Positions 27,993-36,913 are shown, counted from the first letter of the stretch. The stretch: DNA of 44,819 nt from Porphyromonadaceae bacterium UBA3318 (GCA_002361235.1 DESI01000065.1:1-44819); one strand, 5' to 3'. A program made the numbers and translations. Notes: generated by a model not told the origin, from the sequence alone.

Positions 27993-28322
27993 GTGAGCGA
28001 CCCGTTGAGGCACAGCCACCTGTTCTCCGTGATGCGGCTGCACAAGGGAGACGATTCGCAGCTCACTGTGAACTATGGGAATGGTGGGAATTATGGGAGT
28101 AGTGGGAGGAATGGGAGGAATGCGGGTAATGACGCTGAGAAGGTGGTGATATACGACGGGCCGCTGTCGCCGATGCTGGCGCGGATACCTTACGCCGACC
28201 TGGACCTTGACGATGAATGGCACCTCGACTTCCAGGTGGAGCTGGGCCCTCCGGGCGCCTTCGTGGTGGCCGTGACCGTAAACGGCTGGAAAGTATATTC
28301 ATACAATGTATCACTGCATTAG
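27993..28322 (+). pseudogene. Probable C-terminal remnant of a FimB/Mfa2-like fimbrial protein
   Basis: An open frame of about 109 codons with protein-like sequence but no convincing start (GTG at 27993 is possible, no ribosome site). The pattern LFSVMRLHKGDDSQLTVNY ... VVIYDGPLSPMLARIP ... DDEWHLDFQVEL ... VTVNGWKVYSYNV resembles the end of Bacteroidales minor fimbrial subunits of the FimB/Mfa2 type, which finish with VNGW-V. The N-terminal domain and lipoprotein signal are missing upstream. A Gly/Asn-rich simple repeat (28076-28132, GGGAAT-type) encodes NGGNYGSSGRNGRNAGN within it. Assignment is by pattern only. Confidence 0.45.
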
Positions 28323-28379
28323 GGGCCTATTTTTTTCTCCTTGGTTAAAAATATAAATGTGCGGTTTTTGGAACGGAAG

Positions 28380-28410
28380 TTGCATATTAAGGGGAAATGT
28401 TGTAACTTTG
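28380..28410 (+). promoter_or_regulatory. Promoter of metK
   Basis: TTG at 28380-28382 (AGTTG), 20-bp spacer, TAACTTTG at 28403-28410. Transcription would begin near 28417, leaving a leader of about 230 nt. Confidence 0.6.
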
Positions 28411-28495
28411 CGGCTGGATCCGGAAGGACCGGGGCGATGGCGGCGATGTGAAGCATTAGCAGTAACGTAACGCCGGGCGTAGGTCGGGACGGATC

Positions 28496-28550
28496 CGGTG
28501 GACAAATTTGGCTGCTTGCAACCACCGTGTAAAAAATGCTAAAACTGCAA
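28496..28550 (+). promoter_or_regulatory. Candidate SAM-II-like riboswitch in the metK leader
   Basis: A 6-bp stem CGGTGG (28496-28501)/CCACCG (28522-28527) encloses a 20-nt loop whose 3' end is TTGCAA, and is followed by GTGTAAAAAATGCTAAAACTGC. SAM-II aptamers have the same layout: a short first stem, a U-rich loop ending UUGCAA, then a single-stranded A-rich segment with GCUAAA. Location before metK fits an S-adenosylmethionine sensor. Against it: the pseudoknot second stem is weak by eye, and the start codon is about 100 nt further on instead of just after the aptamer. Confidence 0.4.
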
Positions 28551-28647
28551 AACCTCTGGGCAACCGCCACGACCGCGCGCCCCCGGGGCATGACAGTAAG
28601 ACATCTGCACGGCGACTGCATCTGACAGCCGCCTAAATTTTTATTAT

Positions 28648-30039
28648 ATGAAGCAGACTGAAAATTCTCCCGTACTGACTAACGGGAACTATCTATTTAC
28701 GTCGGAATCAGTGTCGGAGGGACATCCCGACAAGGTGGCTGACCAGATCAGCGACGCGCTGCTGGACGAATTCCTGGCTCGCGACCCGGAGAGCCATGTG
28801 GCCCTGGAAACCCTCGTGACCACGGGGCAGGTGGTGGTGTCGGGCGAGGTGGAATCGCAGGCATACATCGACGTGCCGGTTGTGGTGCGCGACGTGATAC
28901 GCAAGATTGGCTACAACCGTGGCGCCTACCGTTTTGACTGCGACAGCTGCGGCATCTTCACCGCCATCCACGGCCAGAGCGAGGATATAGACCGCGGCGT
29001 GGACGCCGGCAAGGTGGCCGAGCTGAACGCGCTGTCGGACAACGACGAGGCCGAATTGCAGGGTGCGGGCGACCAGGGCATGATGTTCGGTTACGCCGTG
29101 GACGAGACCGACGAGCTGATACCCCTTACGCTCGACATGTCGCACAAATTAGTGAAGGAACTGGCCGAGATACGCCGCGAGGGGAAGGATATGACCTATT
29201 ACCGCAAGGGGAAGCAGGTGAGCTATCTGCGTCCCGACTCCAAGAGTCAGGTGACGATAGAATATGACAGCAACCGCAAGCCGGTGCATATAGACACCAT
29301 CGTGGTGTCGACCCAGCACGATGAGTTCGTCGAGGCGCTGGAGGATACCGCCGAGGCCCGCAACAAGGCCGACCGCGCCATCCTGGACACCATTGCCGAC
29401 GACGTGCGCAAGGTGCTGATACCGCGTGTGCTTGAGCAGTATCCCGAAGAGGTGCGGAATATGTACGACAGCCGCACCAAGGTGTATGTGAATCCGACGG
29501 GCAAGTTCGTGATCGGAGGGCCTCACGGCGACACCGGCGTGACTGGCCGCAAGATCATCGTGGACACCTACGGCGGCCGCGGCTATCACGGCGGCGGCGC
29601 CTTCTCGGGCAAAGACCCCTCGAAGGTTGACCGCTCGGCTGCATACGCCGCGCGTCACATCGCCAAGAACTTAGTGGCTGCGGGAGTGGCAGGAGAGGTG
29701 ACGGTACAGGTGTCGTACGCCATCGGCCGCGCGCATCCCATCAACCTGTACATCAACACCCACGGTACCGCGAAGGTGGACATGAGCGACCCGGAGATAG
29801 CCCTGAAGGTGAGCGGGCTGTTCGACATGCGTCCGCGCAGCATCGAGAAGCGTTTCGGACTGCGCAACCCGATATACCGCGCCACGGCGGCCTACGGCCA
29901 TGTGGGACGCAAGCCCGCGGACACCACCTTCGTGTCGGCCATACAGCGTGACAAGGTGGAGCGCGACGTGCGGCAGTTTGCCTGGGAGGAACTGGATATG
30001 GTTCCTGTCCTCCGCGAGGCATTCGGCATAAAAGACTGA
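28648..30039 (+). CDS. metK: S-adenosylmethionine synthetase
   Basis: A 463-residue methionine adenosyltransferase that makes S-adenosylmethionine from methionine and ATP. Motifs: TSESVSEGHPDKVADQISDA near residue 17, GAGDQGMMFGYA (about 142), KFVIGGPHGDTGVTGRKII and the GGGAFSGKDPSKVDRSAAY loop. It is longer than E. coli MetK (384) owing to insertions in the middle (KGKQVSYLRPDSK and EALEDTAEARNKADRA regions), normal for the Bacteroidetes. It has its own promoter and a long leader that may hold a SAM-responsive element. Confidence 0.97.
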   Translation: MKQTENSPVLTNGNYLFTSESVSEGHPDKVADQISDALLDEFLARDPESHVALETLVTTGQVVVSGEVESQAYIDVPVVVRDVIRKIGYNRGAYRFDCDSCGIFTAIHGQSEDIDRGVDAGKVAELNALSDNDEAELQGAGDQGMMFGYAVDETDELIPLTLDMSHKLVKELAEIRREGKDMTYYRKGKQVSYLRPDSKSQVTIEYDSNRKPVHIDTIVVSTQHDEFVEALEDTAEARNKADRAILDTIADDVRKVLIPRVLEQYPEEVRNMYDSRTKVYVNPTGKFVIGGPHGDTGVTGRKIIVDTYGGRGYHGGGAFSGKDPSKVDRSAAYAARHIAKNLVAAGVAGEVTVQVSYAIGRAHPINLYINTHGTAKVDMSDPEIALKVSGLFDMRPRSIEKRFGLRNPIYRATAAYGHVGRKPADTTFVSAIQRDKVERDVRQFAWEELDMVPVLREAFGIKD

Positions 30040-30076
30040 CAAAAAGTGGCGAAAAACGGCGTAATTACGATGCGAA

Positions 30077-30108
30077 TTTGCTAAATACGCCAAAAAGTAT
30101 TACCTTTG
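30077..30108 (+). promoter_or_regulatory. Promoter of the PpiD-like gene
   Basis: TTTG at 30077-30080, 20-bp spacer, TACCTTTG at 30101-30108: a very good match to the Bacteroidetes consensus. The start is expected near 30115, giving a leader of about 130 nt that contains small GC-rich hairpins (GGCCC/GGGCT around 30119-30132). Confidence 0.75.
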
Positions 30109-30243
30109 CGCGTTTAATGGCCCCACGGGGCTGTTAGACGCGTATGTTTTCCGCAACCGCACACACTGACCGGCCCGGACCGGCCTCTTGCAAAACGGTT
30201 CATTTTGCATAACAACTTAGTAACAAAATACAGAGCTACATAA

Positions 30244-32373
30244 ATGGCAACATTAGAGAAAATCAGATCCAAATCGGTATTTCTGATCGTGGTGATAGGC
30301 TTGGCATTGCTTGCCTTCATCGTGGGGGACGCCCTCACAAACAGTCGTAATATATTCGGCGACCAGACCACGGTTGCCAAGGTAGGGTCGACCAAGATCG
30401 ACTATACGGAATATCAGCGTAAGCGTGAAGAACTGAACAACCAGTACGAGGAAGCGCGCCGCCGCAATCCGCAGCAGTTCGCCAACTTCGACACCCAGCA
30501 GTTAGGCGAGATGGCTCTTGAGCAGCTGATACAGCAGACTGTGATAGACAACGCGGCCAAGAAGGCCGGCGTGAAGTCGAGCGCCAACCTGCTGCGTTAC
30601 TACATGCTGGAAAACATGGGCAATCCGAAGGTTCAGGAGCTGATGCAGAGCCTGCAGCAGTCGGGCCTGGCAGCCCAGACGCCCGCACAGGCATACGACA
30701 TTATCTTCAATCCGAAGCGCAACGGTCTGACCGAGGCTCAGGTAGAGCCGATGCAGCGCGCATGGCTCGCCGCCGAGAAGGAGACGGACCAGCAGATTGC
30801 AGAGCAGATATACCAGCGCCTGCTGGCCGGTACGGTCAAGGCGAACGACCTGGATATGAAGGCTCTCTACGACGATTATGTCAACACCAAGAGCGTGGAC
30901 TACGCGTTCCTGCCCTTCGGCAACCTGAACGAGAAGGAATATCCCGTCACCGACGCAGAGCTGAAGGCTAAGTATGACGAGATCAAGGGCCGCTTCGCCG
31001 TCGACGAGGCGACCAAGGAAATAGGCTTCATCTCCGTGACCGTGACCCCGAGCGACAAGGATATCGCAGCCGCCAAGGCTCTGGCCGACCAGACCGTAGC
31101 ATTCATGAACAAGAACGCCGGCCCGCTGAGCAAGGAGCTGAAGAAGGATGGTGTATCGATGTCGCGCCACACTGTGCTGGCCGCCGACATTCCCGGCAAC
31201 GTGCGCAATGCCGTGACAGCCGGCGGCGATTCCGCCCGTCTGGCCTACAACAACAGCCTGGGCTTCGGCGTGGTACGCGTGCTGAGCACCAAGCAGGAGG
31301 TAGACTCCGTGCAGATCACTCTGGTACAGGCCGCCACCGAGGACTGCGGCCGCCGCGTGCTGAGCGCGCTTAACGCCGGACTTCCCGCCGACTCCATCGG
31401 CACCAAGTTCAGCCCCGACAGCGTGATGGCACAGCCCGACCAGTGGATCGCCCTCTATGACGCCGACGGCGCCACGAACGCAATCCCCGCCGAGCAGCTG
31501 GACACACTGCGTCAAGCAGCCGGCAGATATGTATCGATAGTAAGCGGTCCCCAGGGCATGGTAATCGCCAAGCTGGTGAAGCAGAACGCCCCCAAGACCG
31601 TGTATGAATATGACGAGGCATCGTACGTGCTCGGTCCCAGCAACGCGACGCTGAACGACGAGCGCGGCAAGCTCGAGAAATTCCTGGCCCAGAACAACGA
31701 CGCCAAGAAATTCATGGCCAACGCATCGAAGGCCGGCTTCAACGTGCAGAACTTCACCGTTACGGCTTCGCTGCCCGCAGTGCCCCGTTTCGCCGGCATG
31801 AACTCCTACTATCCCGACTCGCGTCAGGTGATGCGCTGGGTGATGATAGACGGCGAGACAGATGCCGTAAGCCACATCTACGAATCGAAGAACCCGACGG
31901 CTCCGCTGCTGTATGCCGCAGCCGTGATAAGCGAATACGACGACTACGCACCGCTGTCGAACAAGGACATCAAGGACTATGTGACCGACCTGGTACGCTC
32001 GGAGAAGGCCGGCAAGAAGCTGATGGACAAGTTCTCGAAGAACACGCAGAGCCTGCAGAGCGCGGCCCAGGCAATGGGCGTGCAGGTGCAGAGCAACGCA
32101 CAGTTCCGTTTCGGACGTAATATGGGCGTAGGCGATCCCGAGGTTACGGGCAAGATCTACGGCACTCCCGCCAACAAGAAGGTGGTGATCACAGCAGGTC
32201 AGGACGGCGTGTACGTTTACCAGGTGATGGGACAGAACACCGAGAAGTTCCCCTTCAACGAGCAGCAGTACCAGCAGCAGTACTATCAGTTGGTGAATCC
32301 CAACATGTTCGAGCTGATCAAGGGTGACAGGAAATTGAAGAACAACATCTACAAATTCGAGGCCGGCGACTGA
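30244..32373 (+). CDS. SurA/PpiD-type peptidyl-prolyl isomerase (periplasmic chaperone)
   Basis: A 709-residue membrane-anchored protein. One N-terminal membrane helix (residues about 12-30, FLIVVIGLALLAFIVGDAL) is preceded by MATLEKIRSKS, the usual start of PpiD-like SurA_N proteins. A SurA_N region follows (VGSTKIDYTEYQRKREEL), a helix-rich segment about 75-220, and a rotamase-like region about 230-400 that is divergent, so isomerase activity is not certain. The C-terminal part (FRFGRNMGVGDPEVTGKIYG) matches Bacteroidetes PpiD. It is expected to assist folding of exported proteins in the periplasm. A strong terminator follows at 32444-32485. Confidence 0.9.
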   Translation: MATLEKIRSKSVFLIVVIGLALLAFIVGDALTNSRNIFGDQTTVAKVGSTKIDYTEYQRKREELNNQYEEARRRNPQQFANFDTQQLGEMALEQLIQQTVIDNAAKKAGVKSSANLLRYYMLENMGNPKVQELMQSLQQSGLAAQTPAQAYDIIFNPKRNGLTEAQVEPMQRAWLAAEKETDQQIAEQIYQRLLAGTVKANDLDMKALYDDYVNTKSVDYAFLPFGNLNEKEYPVTDAELKAKYDEIKGRFAVDEATKEIGFISVTVTPSDKDIAAAKALADQTVAFMNKNAGPLSKELKKDGVSMSRHTVLAADIPGNVRNAVTAGGDSARLAYNNSLGFGVVRVLSTKQEVDSVQITLVQAATEDCGRRVLSALNAGLPADSIGTKFSPDSVMAQPDQWIALYDADGATNAIPAEQLDTLRQAAGRYVSIVSGPQGMVIAKLVKQNAPKTVYEYDEASYVLGPSNATLNDERGKLEKFLAQNNDAKKFMANASKAGFNVQNFTVTASLPAVPRFAGMNSYYPDSRQVMRWVMIDGETDAVSHIYESKNPTAPLLYAAAVISEYDDYAPLSNKDIKDYVTDLVRSEKAGKKLMDKFSKNTQSLQSAAQAMGVQVQSNAQFRFGRNMGVGDPEVTGKIYGTPANKKVVITAGQDGVYVYQVMGQNTEKFPFNEQQYQQQYYQLVNPNMFELIKGDRKLKNNIYKFEAGD

Positions 32374-32374
32374 T

Positions 32375-32450
32375 CATCGGCCCTGAATAGACGGATAGAT
32401 TCGGGGTGACGACCAAGCATCGGCCCTGGATAGACGAAAAAAATTCGGGG
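32375..32450. repeat. Imperfect direct duplication before the terminator
   Basis: CATCGGCCCTGAATAGACGG...ATTCGGGG at 32375-32406 is repeated with few changes at 32418-32450. The end of the second copy forms the left arm of the terminator hairpin. Confidence 0.85.
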
Positions 32451-32485
32451 AGGAGATAATAAAATCCTCCCCGAAATTTGTTTTT
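32444..32485 (+). terminator. Rho-independent terminator after the PpiD-like gene
   Basis: An 11-bp perfect stem, TTCGGGGAGGA (32444-32454) with TCCTCCCCGAA (32465-32475), a 10-nt loop and then ATTTGTTTTTAT. It separates the chaperone gene from the DUF3575/DUF3868 pair. Confidence 0.9.
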
Positions 32486-32515
32486 ATAGTACAGAGAGGT
32501 TGCCGCACAGGCAAT

Positions 32516-33148
32516 ATGAATTATAAATTACTAATGGATATGAGAAAAACAGCACGTTATCTGATTGGCGCGGCAATGATGTCAATGGCGGTTCCGACGG
32601 CATTTTCACAGTCAGTGGGAATCAAGACGAACCTGGTGAACGATGCGTTGCTTAGCCCTAACCTCGGACTGGAGATAGGACTTGCGCCCAAATGGACATT
32701 ACAGCTTGAAGGAGAATACAATGGCTGGAAAATCAAGGACAACAACTCGAATTCCGGCTATCACCACCAGTGGAAGCACTGGTTCGCCAGCATCGAGCCG
32801 CGATACTGGTTCTGCCAGCGTTTCGCCGGCCACTTCATCTCGATCAACGCGATAGGCGGCGAATACAACTTCGGTCACATCGGACTGAAGGGAAATTTCT
32901 TAGGTAGTAATTTCAACGACCTGAACACGAGCCGCTATCAGGGCTACGCCGTGGGAGCGGGCTTCAACTACGGTTACGCATGGCCTGTGGCCAAACACTG
33001 GAACATCGAGGCCGAGATAGGCATCGGCTGGTTGTGGACCCGCTACGAGAAATACCCGTGCACCGAATGCGGCACACGCGAGAAGACAGGACACCACAAC
33101 TATGTGGGCCCGACCAAGTTGGCCGTGAGCGTCGAATACCTGTTCTAA
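32516..33148 (+). CDS. DUF3575 family outer-membrane-type protein
   Basis: A 210-residue exported protein. ATGs at 32516, 32534 and 32540 are all possible; the last gives a neat signal peptide (RKTARYLIGAAMMSMAVPTAFSQ region). After cleavage the protein starts SVGIKTNLVNDALLSPNLGLE and runs as amphipathic strands ending in SVEYLF, with a terminal aromatic residue as in outer-membrane beta-barrels. DUF3575 is usually encoded next to DUF3868 proteins in Bacteroidales fimbrial loci, as here (40 bp gap), but no fimbrial subunit follows. Confidence 0.88.
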   Translation: MNYKLLMDMRKTARYLIGAAMMSMAVPTAFSQSVGIKTNLVNDALLSPNLGLEIGLAPKWTLQLEGEYNGWKIKDNNSNSGYHHQWKHWFASIEPRYWFCQRFAGHFISINAIGGEYNFGHIGLKGNFLGSNFNDLNTSRYQGYAVGAGFNYGYAWPVAKHWNIEAEIGIGWLWTRYEKYPCTECGTREKTGHHNYVGPTKLAVSVEYLF

Positions 33149-33188
33149 GGAGAGGTGCCTGAATTATTAACACAAAAGAAGAAAGAAG

Positions 33189-34610
33189 ATGAACAAGATA
33201 ATAATGACATTGGGCTTGGCGGCGGTCACCGCGTTGGGTGCCGGAGCCATGACGTCGTCGGACTTCGGAGCATCTGACCTTCAGGTGCTCAGACCCACGG
33301 ACCAGACCATGCGTGTGCAGATGACGCTGGTGCCCGATAATTTCAACGTAAAATACAACCAGGATGTGACCATCACCCCGGTGCTGAAGCAGTTGAACGG
33401 CTCGCTCGAGAAGCGTCTGCCGTCGCTCACGTTCGCCGGCCGCAACGCATACTACTACAATCTGCGCGCCGGCGAGACCCCCAACCTGTACAAGCGCAGC
33501 AGCAAGACGCCGGTGAAATATCAGGAGGACTTCGCCTACGAGCCCTGGATGGAGCATTCCAAGCTGGACTTCGAGTGCGTGACCGGATGCTGCGGAAACG
33601 AGAAGACTGAGAACGTGCCTATGGCCACCATGGACTATGCCGCTCCGCAGTATAAGCCCCAGTTCACCTACATCCGCCCGGCGGCAGTAGACTCCAAGCT
33701 GTTCAATCTGGAGGGTCAGGCATTCATCAACTTCAAGGTGAACAAGACCAACATCGAGCCTGACTATATGACCAACCCCGTGGAGCTGAAGAAGATCCTG
33801 GACACCATCGACGCCGTGCGCGACAACAAGGATGCCAAGGTGAAGCGCATCACGCTGACCGGTTATGCGTCGCCCGAGGGTTCGTATGCCGGCAACGCCC
33901 GTTTGGCACAGGGACGTACCGACGCGCTGCGCGAATATATCCGCAAGCAGTACGCATTTCCAGAGAATCTGTTCGTCACCAAATCGGTGCCCGAGGACTG
34001 GGCCGGCCTGAAAGCCGCCATCGAAAAGAGCTCGCTGTCGGACAAGGCCGAACTCATCAGCTTCATCGACTCAGACTATCCCATCGAGAAGCGTAACGAC
34101 CAGCTGCGCAAACTTTTCCCGGAGACTTATCCCTATCTGCTGAAAGAGATATATCCCGGACTGCGTCACACGGACTACGTGGTCAACTACGAGGTGCGCA
34201 AGTACACGGACATCAACGAGATACGCGAAGTGCTGAAGACGCATCCGCAGAACCTAAGCCTCAACGAATTCTTCTTAGCGGCCCAGAGCTACAAGCCCGG
34301 CTCGCCCGAATTCGACCGGGTGTTTGATGTGGCCGTACGCATGTACCCGAAGGATCCGGTGGCCAACATCAACGCCGCCATGGCATCCATAAGCCGGGGC
34401 GACCTGACCAGCGCGCAGAACTTCCTGAACCAGGTAGGCGACAGCCCTGAGGCCAACTACGCCCGTGGCGTGCTCGCCGCAAAGCAGGAGAATTACGACA
34501 AGGCCCTGACGATGTTCAAGAAGGCCGGTACGCCCGAAGCCAAGGACGCGATAAAGCAGATAAACGAAATTCTGAACTACAAGGGTGCCGTACAGTATCT
34601 GTATAAATAA
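33189..34610 (+). CDS. DUF3868/OmpA-like protein with C-terminal TPR region
   Basis: A 473-residue exported protein. Signal peptide about 1-20 (ending GAGAM). A DUF3868-type N-terminal region (residues 30-170) includes MTLVPDNFNVKYNQDVTITPVL. An OmpA-like peptidoglycan-binding domain follows (about 175-300), with AFINFKVNKTNIEPDY and TLTGYASPEGSYAGNARLAQ. The last 110 residues form TPR-like helices (FDVAVRMYPKDPVANINAAM, YARGVLAAKQENYDKALTMF). It is expected in the periplasm or outer membrane, linking envelope to an assembly. Partner of the DUF3575 protein just upstream. Confidence 0.88.
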   Translation: MNKIIMTLGLAAVTALGAGAMTSSDFGASDLQVLRPTDQTMRVQMTLVPDNFNVKYNQDVTITPVLKQLNGSLEKRLPSLTFAGRNAYYYNLRAGETPNLYKRSSKTPVKYQEDFAYEPWMEHSKLDFECVTGCCGNEKTENVPMATMDYAAPQYKPQFTYIRPAAVDSKLFNLEGQAFINFKVNKTNIEPDYMTNPVELKKILDTIDAVRDNKDAKVKRITLTGYASPEGSYAGNARLAQGRTDALREYIRKQYAFPENLFVTKSVPEDWAGLKAAIEKSSLSDKAELISFIDSDYPIEKRNDQLRKLFPETYPYLLKEIYPGLRHTDYVVNYEVRKYTDINEIREVLKTHPQNLSLNEFFLAAQSYKPGSPEFDRVFDVAVRMYPKDPVANINAAMASISRGDLTSAQNFLNQVGDSPEANYARGVLAAKQENYDKALTMFKKAGTPEAKDAIKQINEILNYKGAVQYLYK

Positions 34611-34629
34611 AGATTGAAAATCAAACATA

Positions 34630-34668
34630 TTGGGGGTGTGCCGCCGACAGGAGCAGGTGCACCCCCAA
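34630..34668. other. GC-rich hairpin between the OmpA-like gene and rlmN
   Basis: A perfect 9-bp stem TTGGGGGTG (34630-34638)/CACCCCCAA (34660-34668) just after the upstream stop and 18 bp before the rlmN ATG. There is no T-run, so it may be an attenuator or translational element rather than a terminator. Confidence 0.45.
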
Positions 34669-34686
34669 AGGTGTGTACTTAAAGCG

Positions 34687-35724
34687 ATGGAAAACGAGAA
34701 ACAGCCGTTGATCGGCAAGACACTTGAGGAACTGCAGGATGTGGCCTATCGTGGCGGTATGCCTAAATTCGTGGGCAAACAGCTTTGCGAATGGCTGTAT
34801 GTCAAGAAGGCGACGCGCTTCGACCAGATGGTGAACATCTCGAAGAAAAACCAGGCGCGGCTCGCCGATAACTATGAGATAGGGCGCACGGCGCCCGCCA
34901 AACACGCCAAGTCGCAGGACGGCACGGTGAAGTATCTGTTTGCCGTGGGCGAGGGGCGCAGCGTGGAGTCGGTGTATATCCCCGACAAGGAGCGCGCCAC
35001 ACTGTGCGTGTCGAGCCAGTCGGGCTGCAAGATGAACTGCTACTTCTGCGCCACCGGCAAGATGGGTTTCCGCAAGCAGCTCACCGCAGCCCAGATCATA
35101 AACCAGATACTGAGCATTCCGCCCGAAGGGTCGAACATGCAGCCGCTGACCAACGTGGTGTTCATGGGTATGGGCGAGCCGCTGGACAATTTCAGGGAGG
35201 TGGAGAAGGTGATACGTATCCTGACCGAGCCATGGGGCCTGGGATGGAGCCCGAAGCGCATCACGGTGTCGACAGTGGGCAAGCTGCCTGAGCTGAAAGA
35301 CCTGCTGGACCGCACCCAGGTGCATGTGGCCATCAGCGTGCATACCGCCGACACCGCCCAGCGCGAGTCGATGATGCCCGCGCAGAAGGCGTTCCCCATC
35401 GCGTCGGTGATGCACCTGCTCAGCGGTTACGATTTCAGCCATCAGCGCCGGCTCAGCCTGGAGTACATAATGTGGCGCGGCGTGAACGACGACATAGCGC
35501 ATGCCGACATGCTCGTCAAGCTGATAGGCAAGATAGAATGCCGCGTCAACCTGATACGTTTCCATCAGGTGCCGGGCGTGGACCTGAAACCCGCCAGCGA
35601 GGAACGTATGCTGATGTTCCGGAATTATCTGAATTCCAAAGGAATCACGGCCACCATCCGCGCCAGCCGCGGCGAGGACATAGCCGCCGCCTGCGGGCAG
35701 CTGAGCCGCACCGAATCGGTGTGA
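34687..35724 (+). CDS. rlmN: Dual-specificity 23S rRNA/tRNA adenine-C2 methyltransferase RlmN
   Basis: A 345-residue radical-SAM enzyme that methylates A2503 of 23S rRNA and A37 of some tRNAs. The Fe-S motif is C114-x3-C118-x2-C121 in SGCKMNCYFC; the product-site cysteine is C336 near the C-terminus (AAACGQLS). Other motifs: VFMGMGEPLDNF, VSTVGKLPEL and LAISVHTA-like VAISVHTAD. The start MENEKQPLIG at 34687 gives the normal length; a further upstream start at 34630 is inside the hairpin and is rejected. The gene is on the way to pdxA with a 79-bp gap. Confidence 0.97.
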   Translation: MENEKQPLIGKTLEELQDVAYRGGMPKFVGKQLCEWLYVKKATRFDQMVNISKKNQARLADNYEIGRTAPAKHAKSQDGTVKYLFAVGEGRSVESVYIPDKERATLCVSSQSGCKMNCYFCATGKMGFRKQLTAAQIINQILSIPPEGSNMQPLTNVVFMGMGEPLDNFREVEKVIRILTEPWGLGWSPKRITVSTVGKLPELKDLLDRTQVHVAISVHTADTAQRESMMPAQKAFPIASVMHLLSGYDFSHQRRLSLEYIMWRGVNDDIAHADMLVKLIGKIECRVNLIRFHQVPGVDLKPASEERMLMFRNYLNSKGITATIRASRGEDIAAACGQLSRTESV

Positions 35725-35803
35725 CCGGCCGCACATTTGTAATGAACAGAACCTAAAGTGCGTTAATATATATATTGACACGCTCTAACAAGACCTGAAA
35801 ACA

Positions 35804-36913
35804 ATGTCTGAACTTCTGAAAGTGGGGATAACCCACGGCGATTATAACGGAGTGGGCTACGAAGTGGCACTGAAAGCCATGGCCGACGAAACCGTGACCG
35901 AACTCTACACTCCGGTTTTCTACGGCATTCCGGCACTGGTGGAGAAGACCGCGGCCGATTTCGAACTGGAACTGCCCGAACTCAGGATAATAAACGATGC
36001 CTCCGAAGCCGAGGAGGGATACCTGAATATCGTGGACTTAGGCATAAAGGAGGTGAAGCTGACGCCCGGACATCCCGACCGTCAGTCGGGCGCCGCAGCC
36101 GTGGCCGCTCTGGAGAAGGGAGTGGCCGATGTGCTGGCCGGCACCATCGACACGCTTGTCACCGCCCCGATCAGCAAGGAGGCCGTGCAGACCGAGGAAT
36201 TCCAGTTTCCCGGCCACACCGAGTTCCTTGGCGCCCGCTCCAACAGCAAGCCGCTGATGATACTATATTACGAGGGACTGCGCATGGCGCTGCTCACCAC
36301 TCACAAGGCCATAGCCGACATCCCCGGTGCGGTGACCAAGGAGAGGGTGATGGAGACAGTCAGGGAACTTGACGCCACGTTGAAGCAGGACTTCGACATC
36401 CAGGCGCCCAAGATCGCCGTGCTGTCGCTGAACCCCCACAACGGCGACGGGGGACTGCTCGGCACCGAGGAGATACGCGACATCAGGCCCGCCATCGAGG
36501 AACTCGGCGACAAATTCTTAGTGTTCGGACCTTTTGCCGCCGACGGATTCTTCGCCTCAAACTCTTGGCGCAAGTACGACGGCGTGATAGCCATGTACCA
36601 CGATCAGGGACTGGCACCCTTCAAGGCCCTGGCAGGACCCGAAGGCGTGAACTTTACGGCCGGCCTGCCGTTCGTGCGCACCAGCCCCGACCACGGCACG
36701 GGCAACGACATCGCCTGGCAGGGCGTGGCCGACCCGCAGTCGATGCGCCAGGCCATCTATTCGGCCATAGACCTGACGCGCAACCGCCGCCGCAACATAG
36801 AGGCCGCTGCAAATCCGCTGCCCAGGATGCCGGAACGTCCCGACCGGGGCGAGCGTCGCGGCGCTCCGCAGGAACGAGGCAATAAACAGGACAAAAACAA
36901 AGCGGCGGAATGA
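35804..36913 (+). CDS. pdxA: 4-hydroxythreonine-4-phosphate dehydrogenase
   Basis: A 369-residue NAD-dependent enzyme of the DXP-dependent vitamin B6 pathway. Family motifs: VGITHGDYNGVGYEV at the start, the three metal-binding histidines in FPGHTEFLG, LTTHKAIADIP and MYHDQGLAPFK, and TSPDHGTGNDIAWQG with the substrate region. It carries an additional charged tail of about 35 residues (MPERPDRGERRGAPQERG and following). Its stop overlaps the start of the nucleotidyltransferase gene (ATGA), placing pdxA at the head of the inositol cluster operon; no biochemical link is known to me. Confidence 0.96.
   Translation: MSELLKVGITHGDYNGVGYEVALKAMADETVTELYTPVFYGIPALVEKTAADFELELPELRIINDASEAEEGYLNIVDLGIKEVKLTPGHPDRQSGAAAVAALEKGVADVLAGTIDTLVTAPISKEAVQTEEFQFPGHTEFLGARSNSKPLMILYYEGLRMALLTTHKAIADIPGAVTKERVMETVRELDATLKQDFDIQAPKIAVLSLNPHNGDGGLLGTEEIRDIRPAIEELGDKFLVFGPFAADGFFASNSWRKYDGVIAMYHDQGLAPFKALAGPEGVNFTAGLPFVRTSPDHGTGNDIAWQGVADPQSMRQAIYSAIDLTRNRRRNIEAAANPLPRMPERPDRGERRGAPQERGNKQDKNKAAE

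Larger units (their letters stand above)
28323..28647 (+). other. metK upstream region with long leader
   Basis: 325 bp without a gene. It holds the metK promoter (28380-28410) and a leader of about 230 nt. The leader begins GC-rich with two GGATCCGG words (28416-28423 and 28491-28498), contains the SAM-II-like motif at 28496-28550, and ends in an AT-rich ATG context. No uORF with good features is evident. Confidence 0.7.
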
